A stretch of 61,543 nt of DNA from Bacillus hominis (GCF_018332515.1 NZ_BOQD01000120.1:1-61543), one strand, 5' to 3'. Shown: positions 7,825-15,276, counted from the first letter of the stretch. Notes: generated by a model not told the origin, from the letters alone. A program made the numbers and translations.

Positions 7825-9638
7825 TGAATTACGAAGAAAGAAAAACAGATTTATTTAATAAAATTCAAGTACTGCGAAATCAAGTTTGTGACATATTACC
7901 TCAAAGCCCTCAAATTCGTAAATTTGATGGAGTGCTCTTGGATTTAAAAGAAGATTTATACACAGTTGTTGTCGTTGGTGAGTTCAAGAATGGAAAATCT
8001 ACTTTTGTAAATGCATTGTTAGGAGAACCATTGTTGCCTGTAGATGTAACACCTACGACGGCGGCTATCCATGCTTTAGTATGGGGAAGTGAAAGAAGTT
8101 TTGAGGTGCATAAAAGTGATGGAACGGTAGAAAGAAGTGGCTTGCAAGCTGAAACATTGCAGAAATATGTAGCGACAGCAGATTTTAACCCAGATGAAGT
8201 AAACTATTTAAAATTATGTATGCCAGCGCCACTTTTGAAGAATAAAGTAGTTCTTGTTGATACACCAGGTGTTAATGATTTAAATAAACATCGTTCAAAT
8301 ATTACATATGAATTTATTCCGCGTGCAGACGTAGTATTGTTCATGCTAGATATGACAGCGCCATTAAAGAGAACAGAGGAACAATTTATTAATAATAGTT
8401 TACTAGGAAAAGGGTTAGATCGCCTTATATTTGTGGCAAACTTTGCTGATCGTGTCGATGAGGAAGAAGTAGAAGAACTTAGTGAATTTATTTCACATCG
8501 TATTCAACGTGTGACTGAAATTGAGTGTCCGAGGGTATTTCCAATTTCAGCTCGAGAAGGACTGGAGGCAAAGCAAACGAAAGACGAGGAACTTTGGGAG
8601 TATTCTGGTCTAGGGGACGTAGAGAAGAATATATGGGATATAATTCAAAATGGTTCTTGCAGCGAAGAAAAATTAATGCGCTATTATAATCGAGTTACAC
8701 ATATTTTGTATGATGCATTAGAAGAAATTCAAGTTCTATCATCTGTTAATACGCAGTCTCTTGAAGAGTTAGAGAAATCCTATGATTCATTGAATCAATG
8801 GGATACGGAGAGATTGTCGAGGGAACAGAAAATTAATGAGTATGTGCAAGCACGTGAAAATGAAATACAGCTTATCATCTATAAATCAGTTGATTTTTTA
8901 GGTGAAAGCATAAGGGATGAAGTAAAAGACCGTATCCAATTATATAACGGACACGACATGGGAAATTTCATCGAAACTCAAATACCACTAATTATAAAAA
9001 ATAGATTAAAACGATGGATTGATCAGTATTCAGGGTATATACAAGAATTATTAAGAAAACTTGAAATAGAGCTTTCAAAAGGGTTAAGTCAAATATTTGA
9101 TATGAAAATTCTAATGCAAAAACAGGTTGCAGATCGTTTAACATACGATGTTGATGTAGAAATGCATGCCCCTAATAAAATGAATCCTTTGATTGCTTCA
9201 GGAGCAATTGTAGGAGGGGCTAGTACGATAGCGATGGTATTTGGAGGACCAATGTTTATTCCAATTATTGGTTTAGCAGGATTACCGTATATACAAAAGA
9301 AAATGATTCAGAAACAATTAGATGAGATTAAGCCGAAGTTATTAGTGGAAGTCGATCATGTTGTTTCACAAGTTATGGAAGACTTTATGAAGCATATTGC
9401 GCAATATGTCTCTGAAGGAATTTTAGAAATTAAGAGACACACAATGTGTGTATTTCAAGATAAAGTAGATGCGGGACGTCATTTACTAGGGGAAGAAATA
9501 AAACAGAAAAAATTAGTTTATCACAATAAGTTCAATGAGCAAGAGAAAGTTGAAAAAGTACAGAAAGCGATAGTGGCACAATATAATTATTTTATAAAAG
9601 AGGTGGAAAGAAATGAACGACTTTTCTCACAATCATGA
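7824..9638 (+). CDS. Dynamin-family GTPase 3
   Basis: A 604-residue dynamin-like protein. P-loop GEFKNGKS at 52-59, TPTTAAIHAL switch 1, DTPGVND from 146 and a G4-like NFAD. A helical stalk follows, and a strongly hydrophobic hairpin at about 458-490 (SGAIVGGASTIAMVFGGP, FIPIIGLAGLPYI) is the probable membrane-insertion paddle. Its ATG shares one base with the stop of dynamin 2, and its own 3' end overlaps the next small gene by 26 nt, so all are one transcript. Known relatives act in membrane fusion, envelope stress and phage tolerance (B. subtilis DynA, E. coli LeoA types); the actual job here is not shown by sequence. Confidence 0.85.
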   Translation: MNYEERKTDLFNKIQVLRNQVCDILPQSPQIRKFDGVLLDLKEDLYTVVVVGEFKNGKSTFVNALLGEPLLPVDVTPTTAAIHALVWGSERSFEVHKSDGTVERSGLQAETLQKYVATADFNPDEVNYLKLCMPAPLLKNKVVLVDTPGVNDLNKHRSNITYEFIPRADVVLFMLDMTAPLKRTEEQFINNSLLGKGLDRLIFVANFADRVDEEEVEELSEFISHRIQRVTEIECPRVFPISAREGLEAKQTKDEELWEYSGLGDVEKNIWDIIQNGSCSEEKLMRYYNRVTHILYDALEEIQVLSSVNTQSLEELEKSYDSLNQWDTERLSREQKINEYVQARENEIQLIIYKSVDFLGESIRDEVKDRIQLYNGHDMGNFIETQIPLIIKNRLKRWIDQYSGYIQELLRKLEIELSKGLSQIFDMKILMQKQVADRLTYDVDVEMHAPNKMNPLIASGAIVGGASTIAMVFGGPMFIPIIGLAGLPYIQKKMIQKQLDEIKPKLLVEVDHVVSQVMEDFMKHIAQYVSEGILEIKRHTMCVFQDKVDAGRHLLGEEIKQKKLVYHNKFNEQEKVEKVQKAIVAQYNYFIKEVERNERLFSQS

Positions 9639-10014
9639 TTTAAATATATCAGATGCATTTGATAAACAGTTTTCACATTCTAATGACGCAATTGATGGGA
9701 CACACAGTGTGCTATCACACCAAATAGATACAGGGTCCTTTAGTGTGCATGATAATCCTGCATCGGATTCAATCGATATTTTTCAATATGCAGATCCGTT
9801 ACAGCATGTAAATCAATTTCAAATGCAACCGTTACATTTCGTTAAACCTCATCATGTTGATGGTTACATGAGGCAGGATGGGACATATGTAGAAGGATAT
9901 TGGCGAGATGGTGATGGGAATGCACAAGTAGATAGGACTGTTGAAATGGGTGGGGGATACGCTCGTTCTAATCCTGATAATGTAATTAGTAATAATTTAA
10001 ATCAAAAATTTTAA
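9613..10014 (+). CDS. Hypothetical protein with GYxRQDGTYVxGYWR motif
   Basis: A 133-residue soluble, His/Asp/Ser-rich protein. The N-terminal half is low complexity and probably disordered; the C-terminal part has HVDGYMRQDGTYVEGYWRDG, a short motif I recognise from many uncharacterised bacterial and phage proteins that carry it once or as repeats. The start overlaps the third dynamin gene by 26 nt, with AGAGGTGG upstream of the ATG, so it is translated with the dynamins and could be their soluble partner. No signal peptide or catalytic motif is seen. Confidence 0.7.
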   Translation: MNDFSHNHDLNISDAFDKQFSHSNDAIDGTHSVLSHQIDTGSFSVHDNPASDSIDIFQYADPLQHVNQFQMQPLHFVKPHHVDGYMRQDGTYVEGYWRDGDGNAQVDRTVEMGGGYARSNPDNVISNNLNQKF

Positions 10015-10025
10015 CTGTTATATAG

Positions 10026-10057
10026 AAAAAGCTGCTTGTCTATAAGACGAGCAGCTT
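10026..10057. terminator. Bidirectional terminator
   Basis: Same hairpin as at 2596-2626 (AAAGCTGCTTGTCT / AGACGAGCAGCTTT). It ends both the dynamin cluster on the plus strand and the minus-strand peptide cassette. Confidence 0.75.
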
Positions 10058-10160
10058 TCTCTATATATAAAGGGGTTTGGGGAAACAAAGTGTTAAATGA
10101 GACTTTGAGCAAGTGTGTAAATGAAAGCTGTAAGAAGAGTCGCTCCACTTGCAAGTCCGA
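10026..10160. repeat. 135-bp direct repeat, right copy
   Basis: Partner of 2594-2728 with six mismatches. Here the repeat continues into a complete two-peptide cassette with promoter, so this is the parental or intact copy. Confidence 0.85.
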
Positions 10161-10194
10161 TAAAGTCTGATTTGTTGAAAGTAATGTTGTTCAT
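10093..10194 (-). CDS. Small membrane peptide, type A (33 aa)
   Basis: The peptide starts MNNITFNKSDFIGLASG and continues ATLLTAFIYTLAQSLI. A polar N-terminus of about 10 residues is followed by one hydrophobic helix with a GLASG (GxxxG) motif, typical of helix-helix packing in membranes. It lies 12 bp downstream of the type B peptide gene, with AAGGAGAG before the ATG. The same peptide family occurs at 12635, 13737 and, in four copies, at 39775-40347. No leader-peptidase or GG-type processing site is obvious. Function unknown; an envelope-active peptide is inferred from the promoter type. Confidence 0.75.
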   Translation of the reverse strand: MNNITFNKSDFIGLASGATLLTAFIYTLAQSLI

Positions 10195-10206
10195 TATAAT
10201 CTCTCC

Positions 10207-10308
10207 TTATTTGTTTAATGTAGTTGCAACTGCTTTTGCATCGACAAGTGCGGATAGCACCATGCCCATTGTATTTAAAAATTTATTTGATTTCATTTTG
10301 TTCATCAT
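10207..10308 (-). CDS. Small peptide, type B (33 aa)
   Basis: The peptide reads MMNKMKSNKFLNTMGMV then LSALVDAKAVATTLNK. It looks like an amphipathic helix with a basic N-terminus, without a true transmembrane span. It is the first gene of the two-gene cassette; RBS AAAAGGAG before ATGATG. Nearly identical peptides occur at 12743 and 13845, and shorter relatives sharing ALIDAKAV at 22273 and 22368. Confidence 0.75.
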   Translation of the reverse strand: MMNKMKSNKFLNTMGMVLSALVDAKAVATTLNK

Positions 10309-10355
10309 GCGTATCCGCTCCTTTTCGAGTTGTTGTTGCCCTGCTTTATGTCTTA

Positions 10356-10420
10356 ATTATAGGAAATATAATCAGTTACAACTATCGAATTAGCTTACGG
10401 AAGACTTACACTTTTGTAAG
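10356..10420 (-). promoter_or_regulatory. BceR-type promoter of peptide cassette
   Basis: Reading the minus strand: palindrome CTTACAAAAGTGTAAG (10405-10420), 18 bp containing CGTAAG, box TTCGATAGT, 19 bp, then TATAAT (10356-10361). TNACA-N4-TGTAA is the known operator form for BceR/PsdR/YxdJ response regulators. Geometry is identical in six other promoters of this window. Confidence 0.8.
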
Positions 10421-10449
10421 AAAAAAAGACACTCGTGTAAGAATGTCTT

Positions 10450-11316
10450 TTAAAGCATATTGATATGATGATGCTCTTCAATTGTTTTTAAAAAGCTACG
10501 CATTGAATTGGTCATATAGCTATCTTTCCGGCGTATGAAAACAGTTGAAATACTGCCGTATTTTTCGGGAATCGGATGACAGTGCACTTTACCTGCTGTA
10601 GAAAGATGCTGCACCGCAGACTGTGGTACGAGTGTAATTCCAAGGCCGAGTGCAACACTGTTTAATATTGTTTCTAATATGTTAAATTCCATAATTCTTT
10701 TTGGTAGTAAACCTTCATCTTTAAGCCATCGTTCTAGTTTGGAACGGTATCCGCATCCTTGATTAAAAACGAGTAGGGGCGTCGTTGTGAATTCTTCTAT
10801 ATGAAAAGCTTTATTTTGTGTTACAAGCATTAATTTTTCTGTACTAACATTGTACTGTTCAATAAGTGGATGTTTAATAGGACCTGATATAAAGGCACCA
10901 TCTAATTGATGATCAAGCACTTCTCTAATAAGTCCTTCCGTTAGACCAGCTTGTAGTGATAAATCGACATTTGGATAGCTTTTATAGTAAGAAGACAAGA
11001 TGGTAGGTAATGTACTGACTGTTTCGACTGTACCGATTTTTAATATGCCAGATGGTGTTTCACTATCTAAAAATACTTGTTTTAATTCTTCAACGTCTTG
11101 CAAAATTTTATTAACATAAACGAGCATTTTTCTTCCTTCAGCTGTTAAAGTCATACCTCGTTTATGACGGTAAAAGAGTGGTGTTTTTAGCTCGTTTTCT
11201 AACTGTTTAATACGTGCGGTTACATTTGATTGTACGTAATTTAATTCTTTTGCTGCGCCACTTACACTACCGCGGTCGGCAACGCTTTGGAAGATTTGTA
11301 AGTCTCTTAATTCCAT
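10450..11316 (-). CDS. LysR-family transcriptional regulator
   Basis: A 288-residue regulator. The N-terminal winged HTH is [19 protein letters not shown] with the recognition helix in [16 protein letters not shown]; the rest is an effector-binding domain of the LysR type. I placed the start at 11316 because GGGGGAG lies 7-8 bp upstream and LysR proteins begin right at MELRDLQ. It is divergent from an EamA permease across a 37-bp perfect palindrome, so it very likely controls that exporter and itself. The inducer cannot be told from sequence. Confidence 0.9.
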   Translation of the reverse strand: MELRDLQIFQSVADRGSVSGAAKELNYVQSNVTARIKQLENELKTPLFYRHKRGMTLTAEGRKMLVYVNKILQDVEELKQVFLDSETPSGILKIGTVETVSTLPTILSSYYKSYPNVDLSLQAGLTEGLIREVLDHQLDGAFISGPIKHPLIEQYNVSTEKLMLVTQNKAFHIEEFTTTPLLVFNQGCGYRSKLERWLKDEGLLPKRIMEFNILETILNSVALGLGITLVPQSAVQHLSTAGKVHCHPIPEKYGSISTVFIRRKDSYMTNSMRSFLKTIEEHHHINML

Positions 11317-11330
11317 TTTATGCTCCCCCT

Positions 11331-11367
11331 TGATGTTAACTATCATTATAAATGATAGTTAACATCA
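11331..11367. promoter_or_regulatory. 37-bp palindromic operator between lysR and eamA
   Basis: Two perfect 17-bp arms (TGATGTTAACTATCATT and its complement) separated by three bases. It sits between the divergent starts and includes the T-N11-A pattern expected of LysR sites. Confidence 0.75.
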
Positions 11368-11443
11368 TTTTGAATCATTTTACGTGATATATTTTTTCTT
11401 TTACAATTCTCTTTGTGCAAATAGAAAGAAGCGAGGGATTGTG

Positions 11444-12412
11444 GTGAGAAAAGGTCAAATGATAATAGGTGCTTTAGCTTGTTTAATTGCAAGTATGTCA
11501 TGGGGAGCGATGTTTCCGGTTGCTGATCATGCGCTAGAATACATAGATCCGTTTTATTTTTCGTTTATTCGTTATGGGGCGGTAGCAATTGTACTGATTG
11601 TATTATTGTTAATGAAAGAAGGAAAGAAAGCATTTCGCTTAGAAGGAAGAGGAAAGTTACTCGTCTTTTTTGGAACGATGGCGTTTACCGTATATAATGT
11701 ATTAATTTTTCTAGGACAAATGTTAATGGGAAAATCAGGTGTAATGGTAGCTTCTATTATGGAGGCGCTTATGCCGATGATTTCAATTTGTATTTTATGG
11801 GGATATAAACATATAAAGCCGAAGAAGTATATGATAACGAGCATGATTATCGCATTTGTAGGAGCTGTATTTGTTATTACGAAAGGTGATATGAGTTTCT
11901 TTTTAACATTGAAAGATAACATGTTTTCACTAGCATTTATATTTGTTGGTGTTGTAGGATGGGCTATTTATACGATGGGTGGTCAAACGTGTAGCGATTG
12001 GTCAACATTACGTTATTCTACGTTGACGTGTGTATTTGGTACAACTGTCACAGGGATTATAACGGTAATCATTACGGCGCTTGGATATGTATCAACTCCA
12101 AGTATGGAAACGATCTCTATTGTGAAGTATGACTTGTTATTTATGATGACATTACCAGGTATCGTAGCACTACTTGCTTGGAACTACGGTGTGAAAATCT
12201 TATCATCAATTAATGGCATTTTATTTATTAACTTTGTGCCAATTACTACTTTAGTTATTATGATGATGCAAGGGTATAAAATAACAACTTTTGATATTGT
12301 AGGAACATTATTTGTTATTGCAGCGCTTATTCGTAATAACGTTTGTCAGAGAAAAGAAGACAGTATAAATAAACAAATGTTGCAAGAAAAGCAATTGCGT
12401 CAAGCTGTTTAA
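11444..12412 (+). CDS. EamA/DMT-family transporter
   Basis: A 322-residue membrane protein of the drug/metabolite transporter superfamily, with about ten hydrophobic helices in two EamA halves (IGALACLIASMSWGAMFPVAD at the start of the first; the second half starts near LAFIFVGVVGWAIYTMGGQ). It probably exports a metabolite or amino acid; the substrate is not predictable. Of the two adjacent GTG codons I prefer 11444, which has GAGGG at 7 bp. It is controlled by the divergent LysR gene. The next small gene starts 21 bp later and may share the transcript. Confidence 0.85.
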   Translation: MRKGQMIIGALACLIASMSWGAMFPVADHALEYIDPFYFSFIRYGAVAIVLIVLLLMKEGKKAFRLEGRGKLLVFFGTMAFTVYNVLIFLGQMLMGKSGVMVASIMEALMPMISICILWGYKHIKPKKYMITSMIIAFVGAVFVITKGDMSFFLTLKDNMFSLAFIFVGVVGWAIYTMGGQTCSDWSTLRYSTLTCVFGTTVTGIITVIITALGYVSTPSMETISIVKYDLLFMMTLPGIVALLAWNYGVKILSSINGILFINFVPITTLVIMMMQGYKITTFDIVGTLFVIAALIRNNVCQRKEDSINKQMLQEKQLRQAV

Positions 12413-12433
12413 TAGGCAACTGGAGGATTTGAT

Positions 12434-12574
12434 ATGTTAGAAAGTTTATTGTTTTTCTTCGCCGTCGGAGTTGCTTGCGAGCTTGCAGCAATTAATCGAA
12501 ACGGTCGTAAGAATATAAAACAACAAGCGGAACTGATACAGCTTTTAAAAGAGTTAAAGGAAAGAGGAATTTAA
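12434..12574 (+). CDS. Small membrane-anchored protein (46 aa)
   Basis: The peptide begins MLESLLFFFAVGVACELAAI and then turns into a charged helix (KNIKQQAELIQLLKELKERG). It has one N-terminal hydrophobic helix and a cytoplasmic amphipathic tail. TGGAGGATT precedes the ATG. It is 21 bp after the EamA gene and ends in a strong terminator, so it is probably the last gene of that operon. No known family is recognised. Confidence 0.7.
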   Translation: MLESLLFFFAVGVACELAAINRNGRKNIKQQAELIQLLKELKERGI

Positions 12575-12606
12575 AAAGACGACCGGGCATAGACGGTCGT
12601 CTTTTT
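12575..12606. terminator. Bidirectional terminator
   Basis: AAAGACGACC and GGTCGTCTTTTT form the stem around a GGGCATAGAC-type loop, with A and T runs on either side. It ends the EamA operon (+) and the peptide cassette (-). Confidence 0.85.
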
Positions 12607-12634
12607 CTATATAAAGGGGAAAGGGGACACAAAG

Positions 12635-12730
12635 TTATATAAGCGTAGCAGCGTAAATAAAAGCAGTAAGAAGAACCGAGCCGCTAGCTAGTCCTAAAAA
12701 ATCTAATTTGTTAAAAGTGATGTTATTCAT
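12635..12730 (-). CDS. Small membrane peptide, type A (31 aa)
   Basis: MNNITFNKLDFLGLASG followed by SVLLTAFIYAATLI. Polar head, then a single hydrophobic helix with the conserved GLASG (GxxxG). It is identical in protein sequence to the peptide at 13737. Second gene of its cassette, 12 bp after the type B gene, AAGGAGAATG before the start. Confidence 0.75.
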   Translation of the reverse strand: MNNITFNKLDFLGLASGSVLLTAFIYAATLI

Positions 12731-12742
12731 AATACATTCTCC

Positions 12743-12844
12743 TTACTTGTTTAATGTAGAAGCAACAGATTTTGCATCGATAAGAGCGGATAATACCATG
12801 CCCATTGTATTTAAGAAATTGTTTGATTTCATTTTGTTCATCAT
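12743..12844 (-). CDS. Small peptide, type B (33 aa)
   Basis: MMNKMKSNNFLNTMGMV followed by LSALIDAKSVASTLNK. Amphipathic, basic at the N-terminus, no signal peptide. First gene of the cassette with AAAAGGAG upstream. It differs from the 10207 copy at a few residues only. Confidence 0.75.
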   Translation of the reverse strand: MMNKMKSNNFLNTMGMVLSALIDAKSVASTLNK

Positions 12845-12890
12845 ATAGATCCGCTCCTTTTCAAATGGTTGTTGCCCTGTTTCTGACTTA

Positions 12891-12955
12891 ATTATATGAA
12901 ATGTTGCGTAGAGTCACTATCGAATTAGCTTACAAGAAAATTACACTTTTGTAAG
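12891..12955 (-). promoter_or_regulatory. BceR-type promoter of peptide cassette
   Basis: Minus strand: CTTACAAAAGTGTAAT (12940-12955), 18 bp, TTCGATAGT, 19 bp, TATAAT (12891-12896). Same layout as at 10356-10420; the right half of the palindrome has one change. Confidence 0.8.
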
Positions 12956-13067
12956 AATTGAAATTTAACAATAAATACTTATTTTTATTACCAACTCCTA
13001 AAACTTAGTGTTATAATCGTTGTAAGAAAATAATTATACTTCGGATATTCAGAAAGGAACGAAACAA

Positions 13068-13673
13068 ATGTATAAACCAATTACATTTTCGTTGAAATAT
13101 ATGTTTAAAATGGCTGGGAAGGTAGAAGTACAAGGGAGAGAAAAATTACCGGAAGGTGGCCCTTACGTTGTTGCGTGCACACATACAAGTTTTATGGATG
13201 TTTTAATGTTAGCAACAGGAATGTATCCAACCCAAATTCATTACATGGCAAAAAAAGAATTGTTTGAAGGGAAATTTAAAAATTGGTTTTTTAAAAATGT
13301 AAATGCGTTCCCTGTAGACCGTGAAAATCCGGGGCCAAGTACGTTGAAAATTCCATCACGCTTATTAAAACAAGGAAAAGTAGTAGGGATTTTTCCAAGT
13401 GGAACGAGATCATCAGAAGACGTTTCATTAAAAGCTGGTGCTGTTACAATTGCAATGCGTTCTAACGTTCCCTTAATACCGGCAGCTTATGTTGGGCCAT
13501 CAAGTGTAAAAGAATTAATAAAAGGGAAAAAGGCACGATTGATTTTTGGAGATCCGATTCAAATTGACGCTGGAGAACAAGTAGACCGAAAAACGGCTAT
13601 GAAAATGATGACAGATGAATTAAATGAAAAATTTGAAGAGCTAAAGGAAGCTTTACAACCAAATCTAAAATAA
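13068..13673 (+). CDS. 1-acyl-sn-glycerol-3-phosphate acyltransferase (PlsC family)
   Basis: A 201-residue membrane-associated acyltransferase for phospholipid synthesis. The catalytic block is CTHTSFMDVL (HX4D, residues about 43-48), followed by VNAFPVDRENPG and the FPSGTRSSE motif that binds glycerol phosphate, then VPLIPAAYVGP. The length is typical for short PlsC proteins. RBS AAAGGAACG is 8 bp upstream. The gene sits between two direct copies of a peptide cassette on the opposite strand and ends in the terminator of the second copy. Confidence 0.9.
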   Translation: MYKPITFSLKYMFKMAGKVEVQGREKLPEGGPYVVACTHTSFMDVLMLATGMYPTQIHYMAKKELFEGKFKNWFFKNVNAFPVDRENPGPSTLKIPSRLLKQGKVVGIFPSGTRSSEDVSLKAGAVTIAMRSNVPLIPAAYVGPSSVKELIKGKKARLIFGDPIQIDAGEQVDRKTAMKMMTDELNEKFEELKEALQPNLK

Positions 13674-13674
13674 G

Positions 13675-13707
13675 AAAAGACGACCAGGCATAGACGGTCG
13701 TCTTTTT
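13675..13707. terminator. Bidirectional terminator
   Basis: AAAAGACGACC, AGGCATAGAC-type loop, GGTCGTCTTTT. It ends the acyltransferase gene and the second cassette. Confidence 0.85.
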
Positions 13708-13736
13708 CTATATAAAGGGGAAAGGGGACACAAAGT

Positions 13737-13832
13737 TTATATAAGCGTAGCAGCGTAAATAAAAGCAGTAAGAAGAACCGAGCCGCTAGCTAGTCCTAAA
13801 AAATCTAATTTGTTAAAAGTGATGTTATTCAT
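13737..13832 (-). CDS. Small membrane peptide, type A (31 aa)
   Basis: Protein identical to the copy at 12635-12730 (MNNITFNKLDFLGLASG then SVLLTAFIYAATLI). Same cassette position and ribosome binding site. Confidence 0.75.
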   Translation of the reverse strand: MNNITFNKLDFLGLASGSVLLTAFIYAATLI

Positions 13833-13844
13833 AATACATTCTCC

Positions 13845-13946
13845 TTACTTGTTTAATGTATAAGCAACAGATTTTGCATCGATAAGAGCGGATAATACCA
13901 TGCCCATTGTATTTAAGAAATTGTTCGTTTTCATTTTGTTCATCAT
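13845..13946 (-). CDS. Small peptide, type B (33 aa)
   Basis: MMNKMKTNNFLNTMGMV followed by LSALIDAKSVAYTLNK. Differs from the 12743 copy at two residues. First gene of the second cassette copy. Confidence 0.75.
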   Translation of the reverse strand: MMNKMKTNNFLNTMGMVLSALIDAKSVAYTLNK

Positions 13947-13992
13947 ATAGATCCGCTCCTTTTCAAATGGTTGTTGCCTTGTTTCTGACTTA

Positions 13993-14057
13993 ATTATATG
14001 AAATGTTGCGTAGAGTCACTATCGAATTAGCTTACAGGAAAATTACACTTTTGTAAG
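13993..14057 (-). promoter_or_regulatory. BceR-type promoter of peptide cassette
   Basis: Minus strand: CTTACAAAAGTGTAAT (14042-14057), 18 bp, TTCGATAGT, 19 bp, TATAAT (13993-13998). Confidence 0.8.
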
Positions 14058-14137
14058 AAAAACGAGTGAAAGTGTCATGATAAGAAGATTTGACATATGT
14101 TCATGTGATTTATTAAGTTAAAAGTAGAGGTGAGTGT

Positions 14138-15115
14138 ATGGCTAATATTAAAGATATTGCAAAGATGGCTGGGGTTTCAGTTACGACTGTTTCGAGGGTA
14201 TTAAATGATCACCCATATGTAAGTGAAGAAAAAAGGAAAGTTGTTTTAGAAATAGTTGAGAAATTGAATTACTCACAAAATGCAAATGCTGTTCATTTAT
14301 CAAAAGGGAAAACGAATATTGTTGGTGTGATTTTACCGTATATTAATCATCCGTGTTTTGATGCAATGGTAGGTGGAATGATGGAGGTCGCATTAGCTCA
14401 TAATTACAGGGTGCTACTTTGTCAAACGAATTACAATAAAAAAGAAGAAATGAAAAGTTTACATATGCTAAAAACAAAACAACTGGACGGTCTTATTATT
14501 TGTTCTCGTGCGAATGATTGGGAAACGATCGAGCCCTATGCTTCCTATGGGACAATTGTTGCTTGTGAAGATAATGATATTTCAAATATCTCAAGTGTAT
14601 ATACAAATCATTCAGCAGCTTTTCAATTAGGAATGAATTATCTTATTGAAAAAAGTTATAAAAAAATCGGTTATTGTACGGGAAGAAAGTTAGGGCCAAG
14701 TAGTCAAAAGCGTTTTGATGTTTATAAACAGCAATTGCAATCTATAGATGAAGAAGTTAATGAAGAATGGATTTTTACAGAATGTTTTACATTAGAAGAT
14801 GGTGTGAGTGTGGCTCATAAGTTAAAGGGGATGCAAGATATCCCTGAAGCGTTAATAGTAGCAGGAGATGAAGTTGCGATTGGGATTATGACAGAAGTTG
14901 AAAAATTAGGCATTCAAGTTCCTGAGGATTTGGCGATTATTGGTTTTGATAATCAACCCATTTCACAAGTGTTACAGTTGACAACTATTGATCAAAATTT
15001 AAAGGAGATAGGTAAAAAAGCTTTTGAAATGTTTTACAGGCAAGTAAGTGATGAGGGTTCTAAACAAGAAAAGGTGGAAATTCCGTATGAACTTGTGGAG
15101 CGTTCTACAGTTTAG
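14138..15115 (+). CDS. LacI/GalR-family transcriptional regulator
   Basis: A 325-residue repressor-type protein. Residues 1-50 are the LacI HTH and hinge helix (ANIKDIAKMAGVSVTTVSRVLNDHPYVSEEKR), and the remainder is a sugar-binding-protein-like domain (NIVGVILPYINHPCFDAMVGG, VAGDEVAIGIM, DLAIIGFDNQPISQ). RBS AGAGGTGAG at 14126-14134. The gene stands alone with its own terminator. A palindrome GAAACGCGTTTC inside the promoter of the next gene has the central CG expected of LacI-family operators, so that gene is a likely target. The effector is unknown. Confidence 0.9.
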   Translation: MANIKDIAKMAGVSVTTVSRVLNDHPYVSEEKRKVVLEIVEKLNYSQNANAVHLSKGKTNIVGVILPYINHPCFDAMVGGMMEVALAHNYRVLLCQTNYNKKEEMKSLHMLKTKQLDGLIICSRANDWETIEPYASYGTIVACEDNDISNISSVYTNHSAAFQLGMNYLIEKSYKKIGYCTGRKLGPSSQKRFDVYKQQLQSIDEEVNEEWIFTECFTLEDGVSVAHKLKGMQDIPEALIVAGDEVAIGIMTEVEKLGIQVPEDLAIIGFDNQPISQVLQLTTIDQNLKEIGKKAFEMFYRQVSDEGSKQEKVEIPYELVERSTV

Positions 15116-15117
15116 CC

Positions 15118-15157
15118 TTAATCCGTTATGTGTATAGTCGCATAACGGATTATTTTT
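15118..15157 (+). terminator. Terminator of the LacI-family gene
   Basis: AATCCGTTATG, ten-base loop, CATAACGGATT, then ATTTTTTT. Confidence 0.85.
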
Positions 15158-15168
15158 TTGAAATGTCT

Positions 15169-15197
15169 TTGACAGGAAACGCGTTTCATACTTTATA
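15169..15197 (+). promoter_or_regulatory. Sigma-A promoter with embedded LacI-type operator
   Basis: TTGACA (15169-15174), 17-bp spacer, TTTATA (15192-15197). The spacer contains the 12-bp palindrome GAAACGCGTTTC at 15176-15187. A repressor bound there would block RNA polymerase. The adjacent LacI-family gene is the obvious candidate; CcpA is an alternative reader of this cre-like sequence. Confidence 0.7.
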
Positions 15198-15276
15198 AAA
15201 GAGTTACACCGGTCTGTGATAATCCATGGATTCTTTTCAAGTGTTAAAGCAATGAATAGAATTTGGGGGGATATGT

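Larger units (their letters stand above)
12574..12955. repeat. Peptide cassette repeat, copy 1 (partner 13675-14057)
   Basis: About 382 bp that includes terminator, type A gene, type B gene and promoter. It matches 13675-14057 with fewer than ten differences by eye. The two direct copies flank the acyltransferase gene. Confidence 0.88.
13675..14057. repeat. Peptide cassette repeat, copy 2
   Basis: Direct repeat of 12574-12955 with fewer than ten differences, containing the same two peptide genes, promoter and terminator. A recent duplication or unequal exchange is implied. Confidence 0.88.

Noticed and set aside
12574-14057. Composite transposon around the acyltransferase gene
   Set aside because: The flanking repeats are direct, carry peptide genes and no transposase, and show no terminal inverted repeats.
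15200-15225. TTACACCGGTCTGTGATAA as a BceR-like site
   Set aside because: The central spacer is six, not four, bases and no promoter module follows at the proper distance.
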